A stretch of DNA of 64,000 bases from Prionace glauca. Its lineage: Eukaryota; Chordata; Chondrichthyes; Carcharhiniformes; Carcharhinidae. A program made the translations under genes and the position numbers. This document shows, piece by piece, positions 42,691 to 54,120 of this stretch (position 1 is its first letter; each line of letters begins with the position of its first letter). Where the stretch lies: positions 40,023,603 through 40,087,602 of the forward strand of contig CM075760.1 in assembly GCA_037974335.1 (NCBI GenBank). The letters run 5' to 3'. Under the pieces are notes generated by a model, which saw only the letters and a list, made by a program, of their open reading frames with translations, was not told where the DNA came from and did no database searches.

Positions 42691-43073
42691 ATGCAAATCC
42701 TGTCGTGCCAATTACCAAGGCAGCCCCTATGTTTTTGGCCTCTGGAATAAGTGTTACAACTTAAAGTTTCTGTGTATTCAGCAATTTAAACATCTCAGCG
42801 TCAAACAAAAACACATTTTTAAGAGATTGCACACTTTTCCCCCCTCCTACCGGTTTTCACAATTCTTTTTCATCTTCCTAAACATCTTTTACATCTTTAC
42901 AAACTAAATTCCACAACACAGGCAACATTAACATAATGATCTGTGCGTTGTAGATGTGATAACTCAATAAGGACGCAGACCACAAGCATCAGTTGCAAAC
43001 AGGGTGGAGCAGACGGCAAGAGTGGCAGAGTTAAACACGGGCTACATCATTAATAATCGGTGGAGAAACTTAC
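42691..43073. other. Intron sequence of the GPCR pseudogene
   Basis: No gene or repeat recognised. Confidence 0.4.
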
Positions 43074-43175
43074 CGGGGAAACCAACAACAGCCAGGATTG
43101 GATAGTAAAAATATCGAATCAGTTTCAATACGTATTCAACACGCTTAGCTGTAGACGGCCAATCTTGAGACAGCA
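43074..43175 (-). pseudogene. GPR139-like GPCR pseudogene, exon 1
   Basis: Minus strand: codons for STAKRVEYVLKLIRYFYYP, then ILAVVGFP and one base, ending at donor CCCCG|GTAAG at 43074. This is the N-terminal half of TM1, equal in position and phase to VYYPILAIIGVP at 54241-54277 of the intact gene. Upstream in frame a stop is met before any ATG, so the start codon is missing or on another exon. Intron to exon 2 is about 3.6 kb, longer than the 2.0 kb of the intact copy because of insertions. Confidence 0.75.
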
Positions 43176-43789
43176 AGTAAAGTACCGACTATAAACTCCT
43201 CTCAGTTGTTGTAACATTCAGATCTCTGCCCCTCAGATGCTGAACCATTGTGGGAACGTCCAGATCTACCTTTCCTGGATACACCTCCATTGCAGAAAGC
43301 TTGTGATTTCTTTCTCCCAATGTTGATACCTCGACTCCCTCTCTGTGGAGCCGCTTATCACTGTGACACTCCCAGTGACACCGTGCATAACTCCTTTATG
43401 AAGCATGGGTGGGAATGCTCCAGAGATACGATTAGTACCGGTTGAATTAATTCCGACATTAATTACAGTAACTGAACAAACAGGTTAATATTTTCCATTC
43501 AAAATATGTTTTTGTAAATGCATCACGAAATAATTCTGGGTCTGTGTGAGCGTTCCTGATGGAAGGAACTTTGGAAATGCCGGAAGGGTTGACCAGTATC
43601 TTTCAATCCTGCTGGGAGATGGGATTGTAACAAAGAAAGGAACACATTATGCAAAAGTCCCCCCAGCTTGTCCGTAAGGGAAAACATTTTAAACCTGGAA
43701 ATGTAGAGCTGTCAGCATCGCATCAGTGGAAAAAAATGGGGAAAGTCTGAACCCAAAATCTTGGAGAAAACAACTTGTGACTTCCGGCA
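43176..43789. other. Unassigned spacer
   Basis: No gene recognised. A 65-codon frame at 43248-43445 has no motif. Confidence 0.4.
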
Positions 43790-44765
43790 CCATGGGTGCG
43801 TCCATTGTGATTTGTCATTTACATTAATGATTTGGGTGAGAATTCAGGAGGCATGGTTAGTCCGTTTGCAGATGACAACAAGATTGGTGGCATAGTGGAT
43901 AGTGAAAAAAAAAAGTTATCTCCGATTGTAACGGAATCTTGATCAATTGGACTAGTGGGTTGATGAATGACAGATGGAGTTTAATTTAGATGAATGCGAG
44001 GTGATGCATTTGATAGATCGAACCAGGACAGCTATTAGTTAATGCTGAGGTACTGGGGACAGTTAGAGAACCAAGGAATCTGGGAGGTTACAGGTTCATA
44101 GCTCCTTCAAAGTGGAGTCACCGTCGGGCAGAGTTGTGAAGAATGAATTTGGCACACTTGGTTTCCTTCGACAGAACAGCGAATGAAGGGGTTGGGACAC
44201 CTTGTTGAAGTTGTAGAAGACATTGGTAAGGCCACACTTGGAATATTCTGTACAGATCTGGTCAATCTGTTATAGGAAGTATATTATTAAACTACGAAGA
44301 GTGCAGAAAAGATTTACGAAGAGGATATTGGGACTAGAATGTTTGTGTCTTAAGGAGAAACGTGATAGACTAGAACATTTTTTCCCTGGGGTGTAGGAGA
44401 CCTAGGGTTGATCTTACAGAGGCCTAGAAAATAATGGGGGCACTGATCAGCCAGATAGTCAATGTATTTTCCCAAAGGCAGGAGATTCAAAAACTAGAGG
44501 GAATACGTTTAAGGCGAGATGAGAAGATGCAAAAGGGTCTGGGTGAGCAATTGTTTCACACAGAGGGTAGTAAGTTTCTGGAACAAGCTGCTAGAGGGAG
44601 TAGAGGTGGGTACAGTTTTGACAGTGAAGAAAACATTAAGGCAGGTAGATGGATAAGATAGATGAAATTGGGCCAAATGCCGGCAATTGGAGACCTTAGC
44701 GGTCTATAAAAAAGGCAGCTTGGACAAGATGGGCCGAAGGGCCCGTTTCCATTCTGTAAACATCA
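43790..44765 (+). mobile_element. Decayed CR1/L2-like LINE 3' part
   Basis: Plus strand: FINDLGENSGG and an F-A-D-D block at 43826-43890, thumb traces (GGCCACACTTGGAATATTCTGTACAG, GAGTGCAGAAAAGATTTACGAAG), then the C-terminal frame GLGEQLFHTEGSKFLEQ at 44540-44590. The 3' end has GATGGGCCGAAGGGCCCGTTTCC...CTGTAAA. The subfamily is the same as 46395-46775 and differs from A and B. Confidence 0.75.
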
Positions 44766-46042
44766 ATGACTATGATTTTCCGGCCGTGTTTGTTCCAATA
44801 CCAGAAAATCCCTGCCTAAGGTCGCCTGACATGAGAATTGTATTGGACAGGATAGGAAAATTCCAACCAGTGTTAATCAGTAGCAATCCGTGCTTATGTC
44901 ATGGAATCATAGTGAGATTGATATTGTCTTCAGGTAAATACAATATTGGACTCTTCAAATTATCCCATAACACTCGTCACAATTTGGAACTTGGTCATCG
45001 ATAATGTGCTTATGTGAAATACACCTCAGTCTCTTTGTTTCATCTCATGGTTTGCGTCACTGCTCTGTATGTGTTCTCTATCTAGTTTGTGGTATGCCTG
45101 CCTTGAAATTGTTTCATCGGACAATGTACAGAGAGATTTGTTCTGTTAGTCCATGCTGTAGGGACTCTGACAGTGTTTTTAAGAGGCAGTGTAAAGGGAA
45201 CTATTTCCTGCCTAGCTCTGCCCTGCATCGACCTCTGATGAAGCAGAGCCTTTGCTGTTTAGGATTATCTGATACTCGTCAGTGACGGACTAGTTTATGA
45301 ATGAAATTACCAATGTTTCCTCATTGTTCACTCATTCTGCCTCTGGATTTTATCATAAAAGGGCAGAGATGAAGGTGTCTTTACATGGCTGGATCACTGG
45401 GTGGCGCAATGACTCTTTCACGGAAGGACCTTGAGTTCAACCACATCCCATACATGGGGGGGACATGCCTGTCTGGGAAAGGGGGGGGGGGGTGTGGGGG
45501 GGTCTCTATAATAGGGAAATGGAGCGGAGTTGATGGGTTTTAGAGAACGGAATTAAGTCAAGCCAGAGATGGTTAAATTTTTATTCAATGTTTATTTTAA
45601 AAATTCAGAGAATGTTTTACAACTTTTTTTTAATGTTAGAAAAGTGAATATAACGATCGAACCTTACATTGAAAATAGAACACAAGCACAGGGAATCCGT
45701 CAATATTTGGACATCTGTTACATACACCAGAAATAGAAAACAGGACATTAATAGGAAGAACAATTAACAAATGTGAATAAGAAATCAAACAATTTTCGAA
45801 TTTATGCATGAAATTTGATCTACGGGGAAACTATTAACCATAATTACATTATCATAAAAATGCCTGATACATCTTACACTGAAAACTGAATTAAAACCTA
45901 AGGTAGCCTAAGTTACAGATTCAGAATGATAAGCTGGGAGAATTTTACTGATACAGTCACCGAGAGCTGATATTATGGTTGAACCATACACAGATCTTGA
46001 TAATCAGCTGAGGGAAGTCTTCAGCGTCCAAAGTTCAACCCG

Positions 46043-46051
46043 TCATTTGAT
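46043..46051 (-). CDS. Ig heavy-chain TM2 exon, right copy
   Basis: Minus strand, after acceptor TTATTTTACAG: ATC AAA TGA, giving the tail VKIK-stop. The 3' UTR continues to an AATAAA (TTTATT on plus at 45591-45596). Same structure as the left copy. Confidence 0.75.
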   Translation of the reverse strand: MK

Positions 46052-46184
46052 CTGTAAAATAAAGAGAGAATATTGAAGCAGATGTTTCTGATGTGGGACA
46101 TTCATGTTTTTAATCAGTGAAACAATGAGAGATTTTCAAATCCATTCTGCCAGTGTGAAATGTGAGTGAATTGAATCATCCCAC

Positions 46185-46312
46185 CTTCACCAGAGTGACG
46201 GCAGTGCTGTAGAAAATGCTCAGGAAGAACAGGACGATGAATGTGGAAGCGGTTGTCCAGATGTTGCTGTTATCATCCTCATTGTCTTCAATCCAGATGC
46301 GGTCGGTGGGGT
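46185..46312 (-). CDS. Immunoglobulin heavy-chain transmembrane exon TM1, right copy
   Basis: Acceptor GCCCCTAG, phase-1 exon of 128 nt, donor AAG|GTGGGA. It encodes (D)[16 protein letters not shown] and then [19 protein letters not shown] and AVTLVK. Only three bases differ from the left copy (two in the first codons, giving Pro for Leu, and one silent), whereas the following intron is visibly more diverged. No Ig constant-domain exon is seen upstream on this strand between 46.3 and 64 kb. Membrane anchor of a B-cell receptor heavy chain if it were ever spliced to one. Confidence 0.85.
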
Positions 46313-46394
46313 CTAGGGGCGGAGACCAGGAAATGAAATTAGATTACTTTATTTATCCCGGGAATCTCATTGTTATTTTTCATCTCCCCATTCT

Positions 46395-46775
46395 CGAATT
46401 GTAACGGGATCTTGATCAATTGGGCCAGTGCATTGATGAATGGCACATGGGGTTTAATTTAGATAAATGCGAGATGATGCATCTGATAGATCGAACCAGG
46501 GCAGCACTGAGTTAATGCTAAGGTATTGGGGAAGTTAGAGAACAAAAAAATCTGGGAGGTTACAGGTTCATAGCTCCTTGACAGTGGAGACACAGGTGGA
46601 TAGAGTTGTGAAGAAGGCATTTGGCAAGCTTGGTTTCATTGGTCAAAACAGCGAATAAATGAGTTGGGACCTCTTGTTGAAGTTGTACAAGAGATTGGTA
46701 AGGCCTAACTTGGAATTCTGTGTACAGCTCTGGTCACCCTGTGATAGGAAAGATATTATAAAATGGGATTTGAAA
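46395..46775 (+). mobile_element. CR1/L2-like LINE fragment
   Basis: It aligns directly with 43915-44290: TGTAACGGGATCTTGATCAATTGG, ATGAATGGCACATGGGG, GCGAGATGATGCATCTGATAG and GCCTAACTTGGAATTCTGTG. Cut at both ends; its left end is the boundary of the Ig duplication arm. Confidence 0.75.
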
Positions 46776-47586
46776 TGGAAAAAAGATAGAGATCTCCAAA
46801 CATAATCTTCGAAAACGAAATAAAATGTTCATCCTCCCCCACCCCCAACTCCCGTCCCACTCTCAGTATCCAGAAGCTACTCAACTCCCTCTCTCAGTTT
46901 GGGATGGGGCTGCAGATTCCTTCCTGACACTTCTAAAATCATTCTCCCAGGATTTTTCTCCACATGTTCAGACTATCTGAAAGGGTGTGATTGGAGTTGC
47001 ATCTGGTGACTATACTCTGGCGGCTTTCACACAGTGTCTCTACCTCATGTTCTCTTCCTCCCTCACCATCTCTATTTTGACCTTTTGTTCCACCTCTCTT
47101 TTTTTCACCTACATTCTTCCTTTCTCACCTTCTGTTCACTCTCTGTAATTGTGAAGATGGATGATCTTATCTAGGTCGTGACCCCGCATCAACCCACCCA
47201 CAACCTCTCCTTCTATCCTCCTTCTAAGTACTTCTAACTGACCATATCTTTGCAACTTTCCCTGCCTCTTATGCATTCTGTTTTCAAAGGAGTGATGCAA
47301 TATTTCTGACCATCTTTGCCAGTAACCAGAAATCAAATTGCTGCGAGGAGCTGAGAAGTGGCACAAGATCTTGGGTCTCCAGGTTGGGGTTATTGCCCAG
47401 CTGCCAGTCTCTGAAGAAAAGCATCAGCAACAAAACTCTGGGATTGCTGATTTACAGACATCAATCAATGTATAAATAAACAAACAAATTAATACATTAA
47501 TAAGCACGGGGTGGGGGGGGGGGGGCTTATTTTAAAACAAACTACCAAAGGAATTTACACAGTATGTTGTCATACTGTGTGCGAGT

Positions 47587-47634
<48 letters not shown>

Positions 47635-47689
47635 CAGGAAGAGTTCGATGCTGGGGGAGATGAACAGGAATAGAGACAAATAGAGAGAG
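46776..47689. other. Spacer with G-run and GT/GA microsatellite
   Basis: No gene recognised. It holds a G-run at about 47508-47526 and a (GT)n tract running into (GA)n at 47582-47634. Confidence 0.6.
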
Positions 47690-48560
47690 ATGGGGAGAAA
47701 TGTCTTTAAATATATTGCGAGTAGGGTTGACCAGGGGAAGCCAGTCCAAGTGGTATACTTGGACTTTCAGAAAGCGTTTGCCAAAGTCCCCTATAAGAAA
47801 TTATCCTGCAAGATTAAATCACATAGGATTGGGGGAGTTGGATTGAGGTGGTTAGAAAACTTGTTGGCAATGATGAAACAAAGAGTTGGAATTAATTGGT
47901 TCTTAGGAAATTGGCAGGCAGTAGGTAGTGTGGTGCTAGAGGGATCAGTGCTGAGGCCCTAGCTATTCATAACATATATCACTTATTTGACGATTGAACA
48001 AAACATAAATACAAAATACAACATCTCAAAGCTTGCAGTTGATACCAAATTGGGTGGAAGAGAGAAGAGTGACGAGGATACAGAGGTCAATCAGCATGAT
48101 GTGGAAAGGTTGGGTGAGTGGGTAAATTAATGACAGATGCAGTATAATTTGGATAAGTGTGGGGTTATTCACTTCGGAAAAAAAAACAAGAAGACAGATT
48201 ACTGCCTGAATGGCTGGTAGTTGGGACACAGGAATGTACAATGGATCCTGGGTATCCATGTGGACCAATCGCTGAATGTAACCATGCAGGTGCAGCAAAC
48301 AGTATAGAAGGCAAATTGTATATGGGCCTTCATGGCGAGAAGCTTCCAAGTAGAGAAGCAGGAATGCGTGTTACAATGTGGCTTGGTGAGGTGCAATTGC
48401 CACATTGCGTGCAGTTTTTGTCTCGTTTTCAGAGGAAGGATGTTCTTGCTCTCGAAGAAGTACAGCGACATTTAATAGGCTAATTCCAGGGGTGGCAGAA
48501 CTGATCTATGAGGAGAGATTGGTTAGCCTCGGATTGTTTTCGCTGAAATTCAGGTGAATG
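47690..48560 (+). mobile_element. Decayed CR1-type LINE (RT part)
   Basis: Plus strand: DQGKPVQVVYLDFQKAFAKVPYKKL (47730-47805), MKQRVGINWFLGNWQAV, a SVVLEGSVLRP version of the PQGSVLGP block, weak downstream palm traces, then the thumb and FQRKDVLALEEVQRHL at 48428-48475. Broken in several places. A LINE of opposite orientation starts at 48574. Confidence 0.8.
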
Positions 48561-48573
48561 AGTGGGATTTACA

Positions 48574-49496
48574 AAAGAACATAAGAAATAGGAGCAGGAG
48601 TGGGCCATCTAGCCCTTCGAGCCTGTCCCACCATTCAATAAGATCATGGCTGATGTGAAGTGAATCAGTTCCACTTTCCCACTTTCTCCCCATAACCTTT
48701 AATTCCCTTGTCTGTCAGAAACCTACCTACCCGTGACTTAAATATATTGAGCGAGGTAGCCTCCACACTTCAATGCGCAGAGAACTCCAGAGATTCACCA
48801 CCCTTTGAGTGAAGAAGTTCCTCCTCAACTCCGGTCTAAACAGCCCACCCCCCTTATCTTGAGGCTGTGCCCTCTCGTCCTGCTATCCTTTCTAAGCGGG
48901 AAGAATCTCTCTACCTCTACCCTATCCATCCCTTTCATTATCTTATACGTCTCTATAAAATCCCCCCTTATCCTTCGAAACTCCAACGAGTACAGACCCA
49001 GTCTCTTTAGCCTCTCTTCATAGTCCAACCACCTCATTTCCGGTATCAGCCTAGTAAACCTCCTCTGCACTCCCTCCAAGGCCAAAATAACCTTGCGCAA
49101 GTGCGGCGACCAAAGCTGCACACAATACTCCAGCTGCGGCCTCACCAATGCCCTATACAGTTGCAGCAAGACCTCTCTACTTTTATATTCGATCCCCCTC
49201 GCTATCAAGGCCAGCATCCCATTCGCCTTCTTGATCACCTGCTGCACCTGCAGACTGGGTTTTTGTGACTCATGCACAAGGACCCCCAGGTCTCTGTGCA
49301 CCGTAGCATGCTGCAGCTTTTCACCCTTTAAATAGTAATCCCTCCTACTATTATTCCTGCCAAAGTGGATAACCTCACACTTGCTATCATTATACCCCAT
49401 CTGCCAGGTTCTCGCTCACTGGCTCAGCCTATCCATATCTCTCTGCAGACTTTCCTCACCCTCCACGCAATTTGCTTTACCACTCATCTTCGTGTC
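48574..49496 (-). mobile_element. CR1 LINE subfamily B, 3' part (interrupted)
   Basis: Minus strand: 3' UTR and octamer tail (AAGAACATAAGAAATAGG on plus), then the RT C-terminal frame of 191 codons at 48825-49400 (HFGRNNSRRDYYLKGEKLQ, LGVLVHESQKPSLQVQQVIKKANG). The element continues after the nested copy at 49968. Confidence 0.88.
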
Positions 49497-49967
49497 GGTT
49501 GAGCTATGGGGAGAGGCTGAATAAACTAGGCTTGTACTCGTTGGTGTTTAGAAGAACGAGGGGAGATCTCATTGAGACGTATAAGATGATGAATGGGATG
49601 GATAGGATAGAGGTGGAGAGGCTCTTCCCACTCAGAAAGACCAGTAGGACTAGGGGGCACAGCCTCAAGATAAAGGGGGGGGCGGTTTAGAACGGAGTTG
49701 AGGAGGAACTTCTTCACTCAAAGGGTGGTGAATCTCTGGAATTCTCTGCCCGTTGAGGTGGTGGAGGCTGCCTCGCTAAGTACTTTTAAGACGCGGGTTG
49801 ATGGGTTTTTGATAAGCGAGAAGATTAAGGGTTATGGGGAGAAGGCGGGAATGTGGAACTGAGACACAACAGATCAGCCATGATCTTATTAAATGACGGG
49901 GCAGGCTCGAAGGGCTGGATGGCCTACTCCTGCTCCTATTTCTTGTGTTCTTATGTTATGTTCTGAT
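49497..49967 (+). mobile_element. CR1 LINE subfamily B 3' end, nested in opposite orientation
   Basis: Plus strand: LSYGERLNKLGLYSLVFRRTRGDLIETYKMMNG to KTSRTRGHSLKIKGG (49497-49690), then 3' UTR with CAGCCATGATCTTATTAAATG and the tail TTCTTGTGTTCTTATGTTATG. It splits the minus-strand LINE inside its FADD region. GTGTC at 49492-49496 is repeated at 49968-49972 as a target duplication. Confidence 0.88.
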
Positions 49968-50102
49968 GTGTCATCAGCAAATTTCGTTACCCTACACTCA
50001 GCCCCCTCCTCCAGATCATCTATATAACTGGTAAATAGCTGAGGCCCCAGCACCGACCCCTGGGGCACCCCACGAGACACCAACCGCCAATCAGAATAGC
50101 AC
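49968..50102 (-). mobile_element. CR1 LINE subfamily B, continuation
   Basis: Minus strand RT core: [37 protein letters not shown], a direct continuation of 48574-49496. It is 5'-truncated at about 50102. Confidence 0.85.
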
Positions 50103-50127
50103 CCAGCATATCACCCATTGATACCAT

Positions 50128-50500
50128 TTCATACAGACTCATAAAATTCTAACAGGGTGAGAACAGATGTTTCCGATGGTGCGAGTGTCCTGAATCAGGG
50201 GTAACAGTCTGAGGAAGCAGTGTAAACCGTTTAAGACAGGGATGTGGAGCCATTTCTTCACCCAAGCAGTTGGGAGATTGTGAAATTCATTACTGCAGGA
50301 AGCACTTGATGTCAAAATGTGTAGTGCATTAAAAAGGCGACTAGATATAGCATTTGGGCTGAATGGGATGGAGATTTATGGGAAGAAAGCAGCATTAGGC
50401 TATTGATTTGGGTGATCAGCCATGATTGTGATTAATAGCAGAGCAGGCTCGAAGGGCCAAATGGCCTCCTCCTGTTACTATCTTCTTTGATTCTATTTTA
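50128..50500 (+). mobile_element. CR1-type LINE 3' end
   Basis: Plus strand C-terminal and 3' UTR traces: GGATGTGGAGCCATTTCTTCACCCAAGC, GTGAAATTCATTACTGC, GATCAGCCATGATTGTGATTAATAGCAGAGCAGGCTCGAAGGGCC. The frame is lost. Confidence 0.75.
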
Positions 50501-50817
50501 AACAGAAGGAGAGAGAGATGTTGGAGACAGACAGAATAGATATGGGGAAAGTGAGCGAGAAATGTTTGAAGAGAGATGGATAAATACGGGGAAAAAGCTG
50601 GACTGCGAGTAAAGAACTGAAAGAGGTTGGATGTGACAGAAACATGGAGATAGGGGAAGAAAACTGCAAAGGGAGAAAGGAATAAGATGGCAAGAGTCAG
50701 ATTAGGAAAGAAATAGAGACAGGGAGACAAGAATGGAAAGAGAGACAACCAGAACAAGGAATCTGGAAACTATAACAAGGAAAAACTGGGGGGAAACAAC
50801 AGATTGAGGAAGAGATT
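50500..50817. repeat. GA-rich low-complexity stretch
   Basis: Purine-rich words (GAGAGAGA, GGAAGAAA) dominate. The frames on either strand are compositional. Confidence 0.5.
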
Positions 50818-52430
50818 TGAACATAGAACATTACAGCGCAGAACAGGCCCTTCGGCCCACGATAATGCGCCGACCAGTTACAAAAACAATGGCCCACTAG
50901 CCTATACCAATCCCTTTTCATCCATAAACCTATCTACAGATCTCTTAAACGCCCCCAAACTAGGAGCATTTACAACTGCAGCAGGCAGGGCATTCCAATC
51001 CCTCACCACCCGCTGGGTAACGAACCTACCCCTGACATACGTCTTGTAGCTACCCCCCCTTAATTTAAAGCCATGCCCCCTCGTGCTAGCTTTCTCCATC
51101 CGAGGAAAAAGGCTATCACTATCCACCCTATCTAAACCTCTAATCATCTTATATGTTTCAATAAGATCCCCTCTTAGCCGCCTTCTTTCCAGCGAAAACA
51201 ACCCCAAATCCCTCAGTCTCTCCTCATAGGATCTCCCCACCATACCAGGCAAGATCCTAGTAAACTTCCTCTGCACCCTCTCCAAAGCCTCCACATCCTT
51301 CCTGTAATGTGGGGACCAGAACTGCACACAGTACTCCAAGTGCAGCCGTACCAGAGTAGTGTACAGTTGCAACATGACGCTGCGACTCTTAAATTCAATC
51401 CCCCTACCAATAAACGCCAAGACACCGTACGCCTTCTTAACAACCTTACCTACTTGATTCCCAACTTTCAGGGATCTATGTACACATACACCTAGATCCC
51501 TCTGTTCATCCACACTATTCAAAGTCCTCCCGTTAGCCCGATACTCGACACATCTGTTGCTCCTACCGAAGTGAATTACCTCACACTTCTCCGCATTAAA
51601 TTCCATCCGCCACCTCTCGGCCCAGCTCTGCAACGTATCTAAGTCTCCCTGCAGACGATGACACCCTTCTTCACAATCTACCACACCTCCTACTTTGGTG
51701 TCATCAGCAAATTTACTAATCCACCCAACTATACCCTCATCCAGATCATTAATAAAGATTACAAACAGCAGTGGCCCCAAAACAGGTCCCTGAGGCACAC
51801 CACTCGTAACCGAACTCCATGATGAATATTTACCATCAACCACCACCCTCTGTCTCCTATCTGACAGCAAATTTCTGATCCAATTTCCTAGTTTACCCAC
51901 AATCTCATACATCTGCATTTTCTGCAGAATCCTACTATGGTGAACCTTATCGAACGCCTTACTAAAATCCATATATACCACATCAACTGCCTTGCCCCCA
52001 TCCACCTCTTTGGTCACCTTATCAAAAAACTCAATAAGGTTAGTAAGGCACGACCTACCGGCTACAAAACCATGCTGACTATTTCTAATCAATTTATTAC
52101 ACTCCAAATAACTATAAATCCTATCCCTAATAATTTTTTCTAAAACCTTGCCCAGAACAGAAGTAAGACTCACCGGTCTATAATTCCCGGCAAAGTCTCT
52201 GTTCCCCTTCTTAAACATTGGGACAACATTCGCTATCCTCCAATCCTCCGGGACTACACCAGAGACCAATGACGACCTGAAGATCAGAGCCAGAGGCTCT
52301 GCAATCACCTCTCTAGCCTCCCAGGGAATCCTAGGGCAGATCCCATCCGGACCAGGGGACTTATCTATTTTCAACCGCTCAAGAATATCCAGCACATCCC
52401 CCTTATCAACCGTTCCCATTTGGAAGTAAG
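50818..52430 (-). mobile_element. CR1 LINE subfamily A, 5'-truncated, long open RT frame
   Basis: Minus strand frame of 517 codons, uninterrupted: DKSPGPDGICPRIPWEA, PVSLTSVLGKVLEKIIRDR, SQHGFVAGRSCLTNLIEFF, YMDFSKAFDKVHHSRI, SGVPQGPVLGPLLF, ISKFADDTKVGG, through to the C-terminus FMDEKGLV. The 3' UTR ends with GGGCCGAAGGGCCTGTTCTGCGC and TTCTATGTTC (minus). Its first codons (MLPLTNTSTYFQMG) are read from flanking LINE sequence. The PQGSVLGP motif has Pro for Ser. The best-preserved RT domain of subfamily A here. Confidence 0.92.
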
Positions 52431-52434
52431 TGGA

Positions 52435-53320
52435 CGTATTAGTGAGAGGCAACATGGTTTTGTGAAGGGGATATCGTGACTCACTTACTTGATCGAGTGT
52501 TTTTGAGGAAGATGATTAACGAGGAGAAGGTAGTGGATGTTATCTACATGGACTTCAGTAAGGTCTTTGACAAGGTCCCTCTTAGCAGACTAATGCAGAA
52601 CATGAAATCACATGGGATTAGAGGTGAGCTGGCAAGTTCGATACCAAACTGGCTTAGTCAAAGAAGACAGAGTGTAGCAGTGGGAGGTTGTCTTTTTCTG
52701 AATGATGGTTATGACAAGTGGCACACCTCAGGGATCAGAGCTGAGAACTTTGCTCTTTGCAACATTGTGTATGACACAACGGTTGCAAGTTTGTGGATGA
52801 TACAAAAGTTGATGGATTTGCAGATAGCGGTGAGGACCATAAGAGGATGCAGCAAGATATGGATCGATTGGAGACTTGGGCGGAGAGGTGGAAAAACGTA
52901 ATTTGACCTCACTGGAATGGCAGAGGTTGAGAGGTGAACTGATAGAAGTCTACACGATTGTGAGAGGGGTAGACAGAGTGGGTAGTCAGAAGCTTTTTTT
53001 TTTCCCCGAGTGGAAGAGTCATTTACTCGGTGGCACAAGTTCAAGGTGCGACGGTCAAGAGATTATAGGAGATTACGAGGCAGATTTTTTTTTCTACAAA
53101 AATGGTGGTGGGTGCCTGTAACTCATTGCCGGGGGAAGTTGTGGAAGCCGATACGGTAGTGACTTTTAAGAGGCGTCTTGACAAGTACATGAATAGGATG
53201 GGAACGGAGGAATATGGACCCTGGAAGGGCAAAGATTTTAGTTCAGTTGACGCAGCATGGTCTGTTCAGTCTTCGCGGGCCAAACGGGCCTGTTTCTGTG
53301 CTGTAATTTTCTTTGTTCTT
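52435..53320 (+). mobile_element. Decayed CR1-type LINE
   Basis: Plus strand: TGGACGTATTAGTGAGAGGCAACATGG (RT N-terminal side of the QHGF block), MINEEKVVDVIYMDFSKVFDKVPLSRLMQ (52512-52600), a decayed palm, then a jump to the thumb LERQRLRGELIEVYTIVRGVDRVGSQKLF and the C-terminus NSLPGEVVEADTVVTFKRRLDKYMN (53120-53200). The 3' UTR is AAACGGGCCTGTTTCTGTGCTGTAATTTTC. The minus-strand LINE at 50818-52430 inserted into its 5' side. Confidence 0.8.
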
Positions 53321-53614
53321 ATCTAAAGCCTGAAAAAAAATGATGAATGATTTTAGCGTTTAATGAATCAAGTCACAAAGTTATTGGAGGCGATGAATGG
53401 CAAAAAGTTCAATGATGTATATTATCCTTACGGTAATATTTACGGGCATATCCTGATATAATATAAATGGGTTTATGTTAATGCTAAAGTAAATTATCTC
53501 GAAACCAATAATATGTGTGCATTGAGAGGCGCGTTCAGGTCTCCACACTTAAACCTTTACATTGATCTTAAAAGAAAACATACACTATGATCATTCCAAT
53601 GCGGGTAGGATGGT
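53321..53614. other. Unassigned spacer
   Basis: No gene recognised. Confidence 0.4.
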
Positions 53615-53690
53615 CTGTCGGAGACTCGGTGCAGACTCAATGGGCCATATGGCCTCTTTCTGCACTGTCATGTCTGCCTCTCCATTATTT
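53615..53690 (+). mobile_element. SINE 3' tail
   Basis: GACTCGGTGCAGACTCAATGGGCCATATGGCC and CTTTCTGCACTGT are the SINE 3' signature. The rest is absent. Confidence 0.6.
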
Positions 53691-53973
53691 CCAACTTCCC
53701 ATACTTCCCTGAACCTCAACACTCCATCTAGGCTGTAAATTCTCTTCTTTGCGTGTAAAAAGTATTGGATTGAACAGGGTGAGGTGAAGCTGTTTGTTCA
53801 GTGACTGTAATTGATGTGAGTCTCCATGGATCTGATTGGTGTGCCTGGAGGGATTTCCCTCTTCTAATAATAAGGGATTCCGTTCAATGTGTTGTCCCAT
53901 TGAGTCAGCGGGAGCGACAACTCCAACACTAACAGCGATCAGCGGCTGTGGAGAGAGAGGGAGCGAGAGGAGA

Positions 53974-54120
53974 GATCAGAATCTGGGAGCAATGGCCCAG
54001 AATGTTCCAACAGTGGATCAGAATCTGGGGACAATGACCCAGAGTATTCCAACAATTGATCGGAATCTGGGAACAATGACCCAGAGTATTCCAACAATTG
54101 ATCGGAATCTGGGAACAATG
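53974..54120 (+). repeat. 42-bp in-frame tandem repeat in the GPCR first exon
   Basis: Three units start at 53989, 54031 and 54073, with partial units on both sides. The unit is 42 bases and encodes TMTQSIPTIDRNLG. Units 2 and 3 are identical, unit 1 differs at several bases (AMAQNVPTVDQNLG). Confidence 0.9.

Larger units (their letters stand above)
44920..46390 (-). repeat. Right arm of the Ig transmembrane-exon inverted duplication
   Basis: Reverse complement of about 7660-9095. Both transmembrane exons, their 133-base intron, 3' UTR and distal flank are retained. A G-run (about 45480-45500) and a small insertion distinguish it. It is bounded on the right by a LINE fragment at about 46395. 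Confidence 0.8.

Noticed and set aside
43248-43445. A small exon upstream of the GPCR pseudogene
   Set aside because: No counterpart upstream of the intact gene and no splice-site pair.
47582-47634. CRISPR-like or regulatory repeat
   Set aside because: Plain (GT)n(GA)n microsatellite; no spaced direct repeats were found in the window.
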